From: Candidatus Methanoperedens sp.
Lineage (GTDB): Archaea > Halobacteriota > Methanosarcinia > Methanosarcinales > Methanoperedenaceae
Direction: 5' to 3'
DNA: 64,000 bases
Assembly: GCA_012026795.1 (NCBI GenBank)
Contig: VEPM01000014.1
Coordinates: forward strand, 1 to 64,000
Of the stretch, positions 34,270 to 43,700 are shown one piece after another (within the stretch, counting starts at the first letter, position 1; each line of letters starts with the position of its first letter). The position numbers and the translations under genes are program-made. The notes below the pieces were generated by a model, which saw only the letters and a program-made list of their open reading frames with translations, was not told the DNA's origin and did not search any database.

Positions 34270-35316
34270 ATGAAACTACGGACATTATGGCATGTTATGA
34301 CACGTGATAAACACACTATTAAATTCACAAAACCCATTTATTCGAATTCAGAAGGTTTGCAGCTTTCAACGCCCGAAATAGTCGCAAAATATATCGCACG
34401 AAGGCTAAAGACAGATATAATCGCAGACCTGGGTTGCGGGATCGGGGGACAGGTTATTTTTTTTGCAAAAGAGTGCAGGAAAGTCTATGCAGTTGAAAGA
34501 AATCCTGAAAAGCTTGAGTATGCAAAACAAAATTGCAGGTTATATGGTATTGATAACGTTGAATTCATACTTGGCGATGCGTTATCTCCTGAAACAAAAG
34601 AAAAAGTATCTGATGCTAATATCATTTTTTCCGATCCTGCAAGGCCCCTTACAGAGAAAGAAAGGACTCTTGAGAATCTTGAGCCACCAATTCCTGAAAT
34701 ATTAAAAATATATTCTGATGTCACACCCGACCTGGCATTCCATGTGCCGCCCCGGATTTCACCTTCGCGAATCGTTCTTGATTGCGAGCGGGAATACCTT
34801 TCGTTGAACGGGCAATTGAACAGGCTGACATTATATCTGGGCTCGCTGAAATCCTGTGATAGAAGTGCAGTTGCGCTACCAGGGGGTGAAAGGCTGGGTT
34901 CTTCCGATGCTCCCCGGATCGGGAAAAGTACGGTTTGCAATTATGTTTATGAACCTGAGCCTTCTGTTGTTAAAGCAAAGCTGCTGAATGAATTAGCCGG
35001 GATCCTGGCAAAAGAAAAGAAAGATGTATATTTCTATAAAGGTGATGAGCGGCGTACACTTTTGACTTCATCAAAGCTTATTGGCTCCGGTTTTTTTAAG
35101 GATAGTTACCGGTTTTTGGCCAGTGCAGGAAAAGATATGTCAAAATTAAAAGACATATTAAAATCCCTGGAAGCAAAAAATGTTGTCCTACGATTTGATA
35201 TTGATCCTGAAAACTACTGGGGGATAAGGACCGGGCTTGAGGAAGGATTGGCCGGGACAAGGACGCTTCATGTATTCGGATTCGGGAATGAGCTGGTTGT
35301 GTGCGAAAAAATATGA
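34270..35316 (+). CDS. class I SAM methyltransferase with THUMP-like C-terminus
   Basis: The protein is about 348 residues (ATG 34270; a TTG at 34243 is possible). It has a TGS1-like methyltransferase core with SAM motif IIADLGCGIGGQVIFFAKEC, acidic motif VYAVERNPEKLEYAK, and a catalytic-region SDPARPLTEKERTL (D-P-A-R, as in a family of methyltransferases with a THUMP-like tail). The C-terminal ~100 residues (KDVYFYKGDERRTLLTSSKL...) form the predicted RNA-binding tail. It probably acts on RNA; the target is unknown. Confidence 0.78.
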   Translation: MKLRTLWHVMTRDKHTIKFTKPIYSNSEGLQLSTPEIVAKYIARRLKTDIIADLGCGIGGQVIFFAKECRKVYAVERNPEKLEYAKQNCRLYGIDNVEFILGDALSPETKEKVSDANIIFSDPARPLTEKERTLENLEPPIPEILKIYSDVTPDLAFHVPPRISPSRIVLDCEREYLSLNGQLNRLTLYLGSLKSCDRSAVALPGGERLGSSDAPRIGKSTVCNYVYEPEPSVVKAKLLNELAGILAKEKKDVYFYKGDERRTLLTSSKLIGSGFFKDSYRFLASAGKDMSKLKDILKSLEAKNVVLRFDIDPENYWGIRTGLEEGLAGTRTLHVFGFGNELVVCEKI

Positions 35317-35351
35317 GCATCAGACAATTCGGAGAGTGGATATTATATAGA

Positions 35352-36062
35352 TCAAAAATATCTGGCAATTACCAGACTGAATTCAAACAACATTACAAGA
35401 ACTAACGCCACTATCAGTTCTGAAATAGCTGTGGGGTCAGGAGTTATAAAAAATGCAAATGCAATAAGAGCCCCGTAAATAAATTTACGTTTTCCCTTAA
35501 TGAAATCACGCTTCAATAGACCCATCTTGATTGCAGATACCAGGAGTAAAGGAAACTGGAATACGAGTCCGAATCCAAGTATCAGTGTAATTATCGTGTC
35601 AATTGTTTTTATGACTGAAACCTGCGGGTCTGCAACATCATTTGAATAAAATATCGTATATTTGAACAGGATGGGCAATACAACAAAATAAGCAAGAATT
35701 GCCCCAAACAAGAACAGTATAAATGAAAATGGTACGATCTTGATGAAAAACATTTTTTCATTTTTATAAAGTCCTTTTGCAGTAAACATGAATCCCTCAT
35801 AAACAAGAAGTGGTATCCCTATAAAAAGCGCTGCAACCAGAGAGAGTTTGAATCGTGTAAGTATCAATTCCATCGGGGAATATACCGTCATTGGAACCGG
35901 GATTGCATTGTTCCATATGAGTTTTAAGAGTATTCCGGAATAAATGAAAACAACAGCAGTAATCAGAGTGATCGGGATAACCACTACCAGCATCCTTGAA
36001 CGCAGTTCCTTGATGTGTTCCTCAAGAGGCAGTTCCTGATCGCCGGGTACAGAATTCATCAT
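35352..36062 (-). CDS. tatC: Sec-independent translocase TatC
   Basis: The protein is about 236 residues from ATG 36062 or 36059; the longer frame overlaps thiL. Six membrane segments are present, with conserved PLEEHIKELRSR at the N-terminus (Glu and Arg needed for signal recognition), the FKLSLVAALFIGIPLLVYEG region and the last-loop FFITPDPTAISEL motif. It is the Tat receptor core in the membrane. No tatA is adjacent. It diverges from thiL with a 97-bp shared promoter region. Confidence 0.93.
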   Translation of the reverse strand: MMNSVPGDQELPLEEHIKELRSRMLVVVIPITLITAVVFIYSGILLKLIWNNAIPVPMTVYSPMELILTRFKLSLVAALFIGIPLLVYEGFMFTAKGLYKNEKMFFIKIVPFSFILFLFGAILAYFVVLPILFKYTIFYSNDVADPQVSVIKTIDTIITLILGFGLVFQFPLLLVSAIKMGLLKRDFIKGKRKFIYGALIAFAFFITPDPTAISELIVALVLVMLFEFSLVIARYF

Positions 36063-36159
36063 GATGTATTGATTCTTTTTCTTAATAAAGTTGAGGAGAC
36101 ATATGCAAATGATGCAATTGATAGAAAAGTTATAACGTATATAAACCAGATTATCACCA

Positions 36160-37116
36160 ATGAAAATCCGTGAACTCAACGAGCGTATCTTAATTGAACG
36201 TATTGCGCGGTTACTTACAAAACCCGGGAAAAATATCATCGCTGGCGCAGGAGATGATGATTGCGCGGTTCTTGACACAGGAGGAGACGATTACCTTCTT
36301 GTAACAACTGATATGCTTCATAGAAAGACGGATTTTCCGCAGCAGATGTCAGGCTGGCAGATAGGATGGATGTCGGTGGCTGTAAACCTGAGCGATCTTG
36401 CTTCAAAGGGAGCCAGACCACTTGGCGTTTTAATGGCAATTGGTGTTCCTCCCGATACAGAGCTTGATTTTTTTGATGATATCATAAAAGGTATGGATAC
36501 TTGCGCGCGAAGTTCCGGGACACAGGTCATAGGGGGTGATATGGATTCACACGAGGAACTAACGATGACAGGAACTGCGCTTGGACTTGTAAATAAGGAT
36601 TTACTTATAAGGAGAAGCGGGGCAAATCCCGGTGACATTGTATGCGTAACAGGAAATCCTGGTACAGCAGGAGCTGCATTGATTTTATTGAAGAAAAATA
36701 TTAGTGTAGACCGGAAGATACTAAAAGCCCTCTTTGAACCGATACCAAGAATAAATGAAGGAATGGCACTTGCAAGAACACGCGCAGTAACATCGATGAT
36801 GGATATAAGCGACGGGCTTGCGTTATCACTTCACGATCTTGCAAAAGCAAGTGGTGTGGGATTTAAAATATATGAAGATAAGCTTCCGGTTCTCATGAAT
36901 GTAAAAAAACTATTAGAAGACGATGAATTATTTGAGGCCATTGTTTATACTGGCGGGGATTTTGAGTTATTGTTCACAGTTGCGCCTGATAAGATCGATG
37001 AAGCCAGGAATGGCTGTTCATTTACCATAATAGGGAAGGTCATAGAAGAAGGCATTTTCATTAAAAGACCGAATGGGATTGAAGCGCTTAAGGGGCGCGG
37101 GTTTGAACACTTCTGA
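36160..37116 (+). CDS. thiL: thiamine-monophosphate kinase
   Basis: The 318-residue kinase converts thiamine phosphate to thiamine diphosphate. Motifs include GAGDDDCAVLD, VTTDMLHRKTDF, the QIGWMSVAVNLSDLASKGA signature (Mg/ATP site), VTGNPGTAGAALIL and MMDISDGLALSLHDL. The length is normal. No ribosome site is obvious, so the message may be leaderless from a promoter shared with divergent tatC. Confidence 0.94.
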   Translation: MKIRELNERILIERIARLLTKPGKNIIAGAGDDDCAVLDTGGDDYLLVTTDMLHRKTDFPQQMSGWQIGWMSVAVNLSDLASKGARPLGVLMAIGVPPDTELDFFDDIIKGMDTCARSSGTQVIGGDMDSHEELTMTGTALGLVNKDLLIRRSGANPGDIVCVTGNPGTAGAALILLKKNISVDRKILKALFEPIPRINEGMALARTRAVTSMMDISDGLALSLHDLAKASGVGFKIYEDKLPVLMNVKKLLEDDELFEAIVYTGGDFELLFTVAPDKIDEARNGCSFTIIGKVIEEGIFIKRPNGIEALKGRGFEHF

Positions 37117-37215
37117 TATAAACAAGCATTTTACCTGGATTTTCTTTCTCATTTTCAGAAACGGATAATTTTTATATTCCAAACCCACTTAGTGACTTCC
37201 TATAGAGATGAAAAA

Positions 37216-38061
37216 ATGCCATTTAAGATCTTAAAGAAACAGGAACTTGTTCCTACGATCCATTTGATGGATATAAGCGCCACACGTATTGCCAGGAAAG
37301 CACAACCCGGACAGTTCATCATGCTGAGAATTGATGAAACCGGCGAAAGGATACCTCTTACGATCGCTGATTTTGACCGGGAAAAAGGAACTATTACGAT
37401 GATCTTCCAGGCAGTGGGGAAAACGACAACACAATTGTCAACACTAAAAGAAGGAAATGACCTTCTGGATTTCATAGGGCCACTTGGGAACCCGGCCCAT
37501 ATTGAAAATGAAGGAACAGTAATTCTCGTGGGAGGAGGCGTGGGAGTCGCGCCTGTTTTTCCGCAGGCCAGGGCTTTTAAGGAAGCCGGGAATAAAGTAA
37601 TCTCCATCATCGGCGCACGAAGCGCAAATCTCCTGTTATGGGAAGATAAAATGAGAGAGTTCAGCGATGAACTATATATTACAACGGATGATGGTTCAAA
37701 AGGTCACCATGGTTTTGTGACAGATATTGTTAAAAAAATACTCGAAAACGGAACAAAAGTAGATAGGGTGATCGCCATAGGTCCGCCGGTAATGATGCGG
37801 GCTGTAGCAGGTGTTACAAAGCCATTTAATGTTAAGACCATAGTCAGTCTTAATTCCATAATGGTGGATGGGACAGGTATGTGCGGCGCCTGCAGGGTGC
37901 TTGTCGGCAATGAGACAAAATTTGCCTGTGTGGATGGCCCTGAGTTTGATGCGCATCTTGTGGATTTTACGTTACTCATGAACAGGCTTGCTATTTACCA
38001 GCCCGAGGAAAAGCTTGCATTTGAGAAATATAAATGTGAGAGGGAGGGATGTAAATGTTAG
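37216..38061 (+). CDS. NfnA/SudB-type FAD/NAD-binding subunit
   Basis: The protein is about 281 residues from ATG 37216 (GTG 37192 possible). It is a ferredoxin-reductase-like subunit with FAD domain (QFIMLRIDETGERIPLTIAD), NAD domain (VILVGGGVGVAPVFPQARAF) and a [2Fe-2S] site (GTGMCGACRVLVG...KFACVDGPEF). Together with the next gene it forms the NfnAB/SudAB-like pair. Such pairs either bifurcate electrons between ferredoxin, NADH and NADPH, or reduce sulfur; which applies cannot be decided here. The C-terminus is Cys-rich (CEREGCKC). The next gene's start overlaps its stop by 7 bp. Confidence 0.88.
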   Translation: MPFKILKKQELVPTIHLMDISATRIARKAQPGQFIMLRIDETGERIPLTIADFDREKGTITMIFQAVGKTTTQLSTLKEGNDLLDFIGPLGNPAHIENEGTVILVGGGVGVAPVFPQARAFKEAGNKVISIIGARSANLLLWEDKMREFSDELYITTDDGSKGHHGFVTDIVKKILENGTKVDRVIAIGPPVMMRAVAGVTKPFNVKTIVSLNSIMVDGTGMCGACRVLVGNETKFACVDGPEFDAHLVDFTLLMNRLAIYQPEEKLAFEKYKCEREGCKC

Positions 38062-39422
38062 ATCGCCAGAAAATGCCGGAACAGGACCCGAAGGTACGCC
38101 GCTCTAATTTCAACGAAGTTGCACTGGGTTTTACCAGGGAGCAGGCAATAGAAGAAGCAAAAAGATGTCTCCAGTGCAAAAAACCAAAATGCATCGAAGG
38201 CTGTCCCGTTGAAGTCAGGATCCCGGATTTTGTCAGGTATGTGTCAATAGGTGATTTTGACAGCGCGATAAAAGAGATTAAGAGCGTAAACGCACTTCCT
38301 GCGATCTGCGGGCGTGTATGCCCCCAGGAAAGCCAGTGTGAAGCATTATGTATTCTTGGCAAGAAGGGAGGACCGGTCTCTATAGGAAGGCTTGAACGCT
38401 TTGTCGCGGATTATGAGAGTAAATTGGAAGCGGAAATACCCAAAAAGCCAGGGCCAACAGGGAAGAAAGTCGCGGTCGTTGGTTCTGGACCTGCGGGGCT
38501 AACAGCAGCCGCAGACCTTGCAAGAGTTGGCCATTCGGTTACGATCTTTGAGGCGCTTCACGCGGCAGGGGGTGTTCTCACGTACGGGATCCCGGAATTC
38601 CGTCTTCCGAAAGATATCGTTCTTGCCGAGGTGGAGTATGTTAAAAAACTCGGAGTTACGCTTCATCTTGATTCTGTGATCGGGAAAATCGATACTGTCG
38701 ATGAATTACTATCCGGTTTCGATGCAGTGTTCCTCGGAACCGGCGCAGGATTACCCATGTTTCTTAATATTGATGGAGAGAACTTAAATGGCGTATATTC
38801 AGCCAACGAATTCCTGACGCGTGTAAATCTTATGAAATCCTACAAATTCCCGGATTACGATACACCGATCAAGAAAGGCAAACGTGTGGTCGTTGTGGGC
38901 GGCGGCAACGTGGCAATGGATTCAGCAAGATGCGCCCTGCGGCTCGGGGCTTCGGAGGTCACGATCGTTTACAGGCGGGGAGAAGAAGAAATGCCGGCGC
39001 GGGCTGAGGAGATAGAGCATGCAAAAGAAGAAGGTGTCAAATTCAGGCTCCTCACAAATCCCGTAAGGCTCAATGGCGATGCCAAAAACTGGGTCACTGA
39101 TATTGAATGCATCAATATGTACCTGTGTGAGCCTGATGAGTCGGGAAGATGCAAACCAATGCCTCTTGCAGGGTCGGAACATAAAATCGAGGCGGATGTT
39201 GTGATAATCGCTATCGGAACTTCTCCGAATCCTCTTGTGCCGCGCACCACGAAAGGGCTTGAGATGTCAAAACACGGGACGATCATCGCGAAAGAAAACG
39301 GCGCAACCACAAAAAAAGGAGTTTTCGCAGGAGGCGACGCGGTCACGGGCTCAGCGACCGTGATAAGCGCTATGGGCGCAGGGAAGATTGCGGCAAGGGC
39401 GATTGATGAGTATCTGAAATGA
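38055..39422 (+). CDS. gltA: GltA/NfnB-type NADPH-dependent oxidoreductase subunit
   Basis: The 455-residue protein is the glutamate-synthase small-subunit family. N-terminal Fe-S cysteines are in CLQCKKPKCIEGCP and CGRVCPQESQCEALC. Two dinucleotide folds are present: FAD (VAVVGSGPAGLTAAADLARV) and NADP (RVVVVGGGNVAMDSARCALR). The terminal GVFAGGDAVTGSATVISAMG also matches. In databases such proteins are called homotetrameric glutamate synthase, but pairing with the NfnA-like subunit favours the NfnB/SudA role. The ATG lies within the previous stop region. Confidence 0.92.
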   Translation: MLDRQKMPEQDPKVRRSNFNEVALGFTREQAIEEAKRCLQCKKPKCIEGCPVEVRIPDFVRYVSIGDFDSAIKEIKSVNALPAICGRVCPQESQCEALCILGKKGGPVSIGRLERFVADYESKLEAEIPKKPGPTGKKVAVVGSGPAGLTAAADLARVGHSVTIFEALHAAGGVLTYGIPEFRLPKDIVLAEVEYVKKLGVTLHLDSVIGKIDTVDELLSGFDAVFLGTGAGLPMFLNIDGENLNGVYSANEFLTRVNLMKSYKFPDYDTPIKKGKRVVVVGGGNVAMDSARCALRLGASEVTIVYRRGEEEMPARAEEIEHAKEEGVKFRLLTNPVRLNGDAKNWVTDIECINMYLCEPDESGRCKPMPLAGSEHKIEADVVIIAIGTSPNPLVPRTTKGLEMSKHGTIIAKENGATTKKGVFAGGDAVTGSATVISAMGAGKIAARAIDEYLK

Positions 39423-39424
39423 TT

Positions 39425-40780
39425 ATGTGCGGAATTGCGGGCGCTTCAGGAAAAGATGCGCAAAATGCAGTCCGGAAAATGCTTGAGGTGATAAGGCACA
39501 GGGGACCCGATGACAGTGGGATATTTTCGCAAGGGGATATTTCTATTGGTAATGTTCTCCTTAAAATAACGGGAGTGAAAAAGCAACCCATCTCAAATGG
39601 GGGTGCGATCACATATAACGGCGAAATATACAACTTCAGGGAAATTGCAAAAGCCCTTGATCTTAAAACCGATTCTGATAGCGAGACTCTTTTTGAGCTT
39701 ATCAAATCCAGGGGTGTAAAAGCCGCAGTTGGCGAATCAGATGGCGATTATGCCTTTGCGTATATCGAAAATGGAAAAATATCCCTTGTACGTGATCCTG
39801 CCGGTGTAAAACCACTTTATTATTCTACTGGTAGCGGATTTGCTTTTGCATCCGAGAAAAAAGCATTATCTGCAATAGGTGAATCTGAAATTAAAACTCT
39901 TAAGCCGGGTCACATGCTGACTTTTTGCGTCGGGAATATAATTGAAAAAAAAGTATCCGGTTTTTCCCATGATAAAATATTGGCCGAAGAATTTGCCGCG
40001 AAAGATTTGCTTTTTGAGGCGATTGAACAATCTGTGAAGAAAAGACAGTTTGTGCCATGCGCAATCGCATTTTCCGGCGGCCTTGACAGTGCGCTCCTTG
40101 CTGCGCTATTCAGGGATGCAAAGTTATATTCAGTTGGCATGGCTGGATCGCATGATATTGGCCAGACAAAAAAAGCTGCCCGACTCCTCGGACTTTCGGA
40201 TAATCTGCATCTTCATGAACTTACCATTGATGAAATAGAGATTGCCACTCCTGATGTGATCCGGGCGATCGAATCGTGCGATCCGATGAAAGTAAGTATC
40301 GCTTTACCTTTATTTTTTGCATCAAGAGATGCTCGCCGTGATGGAATTCGTGTCATGCTTTCAGGCCAGGGCGCTGATGAATTATTTGCGGGATATAAGC
40401 GGTATGAGTCTATGAAACCGCCGGAACTTGGGATTGCACTAAATAAAGATTTTGACAATATCGCAGAAAATAATCTTGAGCGTGATGATGCTGTGACTAT
40501 GGCAAATTCAGTCGAACTCAGGGTACCCTACCTTGATAAGAACTTTGTGGAACTTGCTCTGCGGATCGCTCCTGAACTCAAAATACATAACGGGATACGC
40601 AAATATATTTTGAGGCTGGCGGCAAGCAAAATCTTACCGGATGAACTTGTATGGAAAGAGAAGAAGGCGGCGCAGTACAGTAGCGGGATTTATGCGGCGA
40701 TGGAAAAAATTGCCAGGAAAAACGGGTATAGGGGAGAGAGAGCTTTGGGGAGATATCTGGAGAATTTGGAGCGAGTATAG
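39425..40780 (+). CDS. asnB: asparagine synthetase (glutamine-hydrolysing)
   Basis: The Ntn-type glutaminase nucleophile must be residue 2, so ATG 39425 (MCGIAGASG) is chosen over ATG 39419, which would leave the Cys at position 4. The glutaminase domain (~1-190) contains VIRHRGPDDSGIFS and YNGEIYNFREI. The synthetase domain contains the PP-loop FSGGLDSALLAAL and MLSGQGADELFAGYKRYESM. The length (451) is that of the short archaeal form. It overlaps the end of the upstream gltA-like gene region and probably belongs to that operon. Confidence 0.9.
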   Translation: MCGIAGASGKDAQNAVRKMLEVIRHRGPDDSGIFSQGDISIGNVLLKITGVKKQPISNGGAITYNGEIYNFREIAKALDLKTDSDSETLFELIKSRGVKAAVGESDGDYAFAYIENGKISLVRDPAGVKPLYYSTGSGFAFASEKKALSAIGESEIKTLKPGHMLTFCVGNIIEKKVSGFSHDKILAEEFAAKDLLFEAIEQSVKKRQFVPCAIAFSGGLDSALLAALFRDAKLYSVGMAGSHDIGQTKKAARLLGLSDNLHLHELTIDEIEIATPDVIRAIESCDPMKVSIALPLFFASRDARRDGIRVMLSGQGADELFAGYKRYESMKPPELGIALNKDFDNIAENNLERDDAVTMANSVELRVPYLDKNFVELALRIAPELKIHNGIRKYILRLAASKILPDELVWKEKKAAQYSSGIYAAMEKIARKNGYRGERALGRYLENLERV

Positions 40781-40931
40781 CAAAAATGAATATCACACGT
40801 CAATGGTAATATTTTTATTACCCCTGCAAGAATTGAAATTTTTTGATAAAAAAACAGAAGCTATATATAGTAACAGGAAAGAAAATATTAATGGGAGCAT
40901 AGTAGATAAATTAAACTTAAAGGAGGTAATT

Positions 40932-41249
40932 ATGGCTCTATTAGAAACTCTGGCATTTGTATTAGGAATAATCTACGGTTACGTGAGCCCTGGAAAGGAA
41001 AATCGTAGCACATTACTCTGGAAAGGATTAATAGGCGGTATACTACTTGCCATTATCCTCGTAGGAGTAGGATTATTTGTGGGAGGTACAACAATTACAA
41101 TCATGACGCTTAGCGGCGTGGCTGTATTTATTGAAGTATTGCTCCTTACGATACTCTTTATCATAGGCACATGGATCGGGGACTGGATTGAAGGGAGAAG
41201 CAGAACCAAGGGCAGAGTAACTAAAGTATCGACTGAAAGGCATATATAA
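40932..41249 (+). CDS. small three-helix membrane protein
   Basis: The 105-residue protein starts at ATG 40932 behind AGGAGGT (40921-40927). Hydrophobic segments are at ~3-20, ~33-55 and ~60-85. A positively charged tail (GRSRTKGRVTKVSTERH) follows. No family is recognised. It is followed by a strong hairpin terminator at 41285-41309. Confidence 0.65.
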   Translation: MALLETLAFVLGIIYGYVSPGKENRSTLLWKGLIGGILLAIILVGVGLFVGGTTITIMTLSGVAVFIEVLLLTILFIIGTWIGDWIEGRSRTKGRVTKVSTERHI

Positions 41250-41277
41250 GGTTAACATGTATTTCTCTTTCAACAGG

Positions 41278-41352
41278 TAACATAAAAGCTGCCCTGGCAG
41301 GGCGGCTTTACTGCTTTTTTTTATAGATATAGTGGGAGTATTCTCAATCTTA
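41278..41352 (+). repeat. terminator-containing direct repeat, copy A
   Basis: Runs from taacataaaagc to gtattctcaatctta and matches 43464-43546 with small differences, including the loop. The two copies bracket the glycine-rich protein gene. Confidence 0.75.
41285..41322 (+). terminator. hairpin terminator with T-run
   Basis: AAAGCTGCCC (41285-41294) pairs with GGGCGGCTTT (41300-41309) around TGGCA, followed by a T-rich run at 41314-41322. The stem and flanks recur at 43464-43546. The rest of 41323-41585 is AT-rich with no recognisable gene. Confidence 0.65.
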
Positions 41353-41583
41353 TTATCTGATCATTGCTTATTGTAACTTTTTGCTTTTGATTATTATCAT
41401 GATCGTAATTTATTGGCATATATAGATATATATTATTGGATAACATTGTTTGTTACAGTACTGAGTGGGATTGGTGGCTTTACCTCCAAATTAATAAGAA
41501 AGATTTTTACCTCGCTACCTCTATTGCACCTGCTTATTATACAAAAAGTGATATGAAATAACAAAAACATCTTTCAACCGCAA

Positions 41584-41607
41584 CCTTTAAATGTTGTGGT
41601 ACAACAT
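41584..41607 (+). promoter_or_regulatory. TATA box overlapping a TGTTGT/ACAACA operator
   Basis: TTTAAA (41586-41591) abuts the dyad ATGTTGT-ggt-ACAACAT (41591-41607). The arrangement, 47 bp before ATG 41654, suggests a regulator blocking the start of the glycine-rich protein gene. Confidence 0.45.
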
Positions 41608-41653
41608 ATTATATTTAAGAAAAAATGTAATATATCTTAGGAGTGGGATTTAA

Positions 41654-43405
41654 ATGAGAATTAGATTAAGAGATGTACAACTATATGATAGACTAACTTA
41701 TTGTATCGATACTGAACTAATAAAACCACTGGCTACAACAACAATTGTAATTATTTTCTTGCTGTTTGCAGGAGCCTTAACTGTATCTGCTGCGACGCTC
41801 CCCATCACAAGTAATGGTTCTCTGGGAGTTTTTAATCCTACGGAGAATGCAGTGTTCAATACCAGTGCTGGTACCTTTCAGATAGGATCCAATGTATCTA
41901 CGGGCGGACGGACGGTAATTGTTAATTCCAACGATACTCCCGTAAATGTTACGGTTTTCGATTTCACAAGCATAAATATACCGGATGGAGTGACCGTAAG
42001 AGCTGTGGGAGATATACCTCTAATCCTGCTTGCGCAAAACAATGCTACTGTTAATGGAACGATCAACATATCAGGTGAACAAGGGGGAGATGCAGGATTG
42101 CTTGGTGGAGGAGGTGGAGGAGCTGGCGGCGGCGCAGTAGCTATATTCGCGGATAGCATAATCGTGGGCCAGACAGGTCAAATTCTTGCAAGGGGTGGCG
42201 ATGGTGGTTTGTCTGTTGCTGGTGGTAATATTATTCAAGGGGGATCTGAGGGTCTTGGGGAAGCTGGTGGAGAATCTGGAGGTTCAGGCGGGAGTTCCAT
42301 AGCTGGTGGAAACGGCGGAAAAGGCGGTAGGGGCAACATACATAGTGGAGGCGGTGGTGGTGGTGGAGGTGGCGGAGCTTACGCTGGTCCAGCAGGAGTC
42401 GGGGGGTTGGGTTGGCAGCCTGGAAATCCTGGAGATCCTGGTGTCGCTGGTAAGTGCGATGAAATAAAGAACGGAGGCGGAGGTGGAGATGGCGGCAATG
42501 GAAAGATAGGAAATGGAGGTATTGGGGGAGTCGGTGGAGAACCAGGGATAGGCCAGAGAAAATCAGGCCGATCAGGAACAGGGACCAGCGGTGGCGGTGG
42601 TGGCGGTGGCGGTAGCACACTTGGCAACAACGGTGGTGCTGGTGGAAATGGTGCTCGTTACGGTGGTGGCGGTGGTGGCGGTGGCGGAGCAGATTCTTGC
42701 AAAGATGGATCACCGCCGGGAACTGGTGGGAAAGCTGGTCCTGGTGGTGGTGGCGGAGTTTCATCAAAGCCAGGTGGTAATGGGATAATGATTAATTCGT
42801 CAAATAATCAAACGGGTGGCGCAGGTGGTGGTGGAATTATCAATCTCGGCGCTGCATCAGATTCAATACAGAACCTTGGTCTTCTATCAGTCAGCGGTGG
42901 CCTCGCTCCCGGCCAGCAGGGAGGCTCGGGAGTTGTTGCGATTTTCGGCATACTGAATAACTCTGGAACTATTAATGGCACAGAGAATGGCACTATATAT
43001 AATTCATCAGGCCAAACAGTCGATCAATGGGCGATAGCCGGAGGTGGCGGAGGCGGCGGTGGCGGAGGAAATGGGTTAATAGTGGCAGCAAGACCTACGG
43101 AAATAACCGATAATATAACCGGAATTCTACTGGTAAACCAATCAACATCGAATATCTTAGCACAGGATTACATGAATTTCAACGCTAGTAACCCATACAA
43201 TATAACTATCACACGACTTGAAGATGATCAGATCGTTTATACAACCAATGGTACATTAACAGGAGACACCAAACAAACCATATCCATCAATTGGACCCCA
43301 ACTACAATGGGAGATTATCTCTTACGATCAGAGAGCAATACAACCGCGGGTATAGGGGTAGTGACAGTAATCAACCAGAAAATCATCTTCATCTCTGGGT
43401 ACTGA
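41654..43405 (+). CDS. secreted glycine-rich surface protein
   Basis: The 583-residue protein has a basic N-terminus, a hydrophobic export segment (~26-46, cleavage possible after VSAA) and a beta-helix-like N-terminal domain (~47-135) with several N-x-S/T sites. A very Gly-rich region (~140-485) follows, with repeated G(G)GGxGG blocks separated by short spacers (A-G-G, G-N-G-G, G-S-G-G). A C-terminal ~95-residue beta-sandwich (IAGGGG then ITDNITGILLVNQSTSN...) has no membrane anchor. The ribosome site is AGGAGTG. It is probably an extracellular structural or adhesive protein. The Gly block is encoded by GGT/GGA/GGC, producing a long antisense shadow frame. Confidence 0.75.
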   Translation: MRIRLRDVQLYDRLTYCIDTELIKPLATTTIVIIFLLFAGALTVSAATLPITSNGSLGVFNPTENAVFNTSAGTFQIGSNVSTGGRTVIVNSNDTPVNVTVFDFTSINIPDGVTVRAVGDIPLILLAQNNATVNGTINISGEQGGDAGLLGGGGGGAGGGAVAIFADSIIVGQTGQILARGGDGGLSVAGGNIIQGGSEGLGEAGGESGGSGGSSIAGGNGGKGGRGNIHSGGGGGGGGGGAYAGPAGVGGLGWQPGNPGDPGVAGKCDEIKNGGGGGDGGNGKIGNGGIGGVGGEPGIGQRKSGRSGTGTSGGGGGGGGSTLGNNGGAGGNGARYGGGGGGGGGADSCKDGSPPGTGGKAGPGGGGGVSSKPGGNGIMINSSNNQTGGAGGGGIINLGAASDSIQNLGLLSVSGGLAPGQQGGSGVVAIFGILNNSGTINGTENGTIYNSSGQTVDQWAIAGGGGGGGGGGNGLIVAARPTEITDNITGILLVNQSTSNILAQDYMNFNASNPYNITITRLEDDQIVYTTNGTLTGDTKQTISINWTPTTMGDYLLRSESNTTAGIGVVTVINQKIIFISGY

Positions 43406-43463
43406 ATGCTTTGATAGCTCAAGGATTAGAAACTATGAAATAACAGAGGATTATACTCCTGTT

Positions 43464-43546
43464 TAACATAAAAGCCGCTCTGGCAGATTCGGACAGGGCG
43501 GCTTTACTGCTTTTTTATAGATATAGTGGAAGTATTCTCAATCTTA
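43464..43546 (+). repeat. terminator-containing direct repeat, copy B
   Basis: Contains AAAGCCGCTCTG (43471-43482) paired with CAGGGCGGCTTT (43494-43505), then a T-run, and the shared tail gtattctcaatctta. It is the second copy of the 41278-41352 element, and serves as the likely terminator of the glycine-rich gene. The remainder of 43406-43700 shows nothing else. Confidence 0.75.
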
Positions 43547-43700
43547 CTTCTTCACCTATCCATTGAAATTCCGAAACCGTTACTTTTTCCTGCCACATAA
43601 TCTGTAATTATATGATTTCCTGTGCATCAATAATTACAATAAGCACCAATCTCATCCATATCCGGATATATGGGCTGTCGCCAGAGGTGTCTGGTTACAA

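Noticed and set aside
40641-40931. Extension of the small membrane protein upstream to 40641
   Set aside because: It overlaps the asparagine synthetase 3' end. AGGAGGT at 40921 fixes the start at 40932.
42231-42767. 178-codon minus-strand frame rich in His and Leu
   Set aside because: It is antisense to the Gly-rich domain; GGT/GGA codons read backward give long stop-free frames. No ribosome site or domain is seen.
42081-42800. Tandem repeat resembling a CRISPR array
   Set aside because: The repeats are short GGT/GGA codon runs with no constant spacer length, and they encode Gly in one frame.
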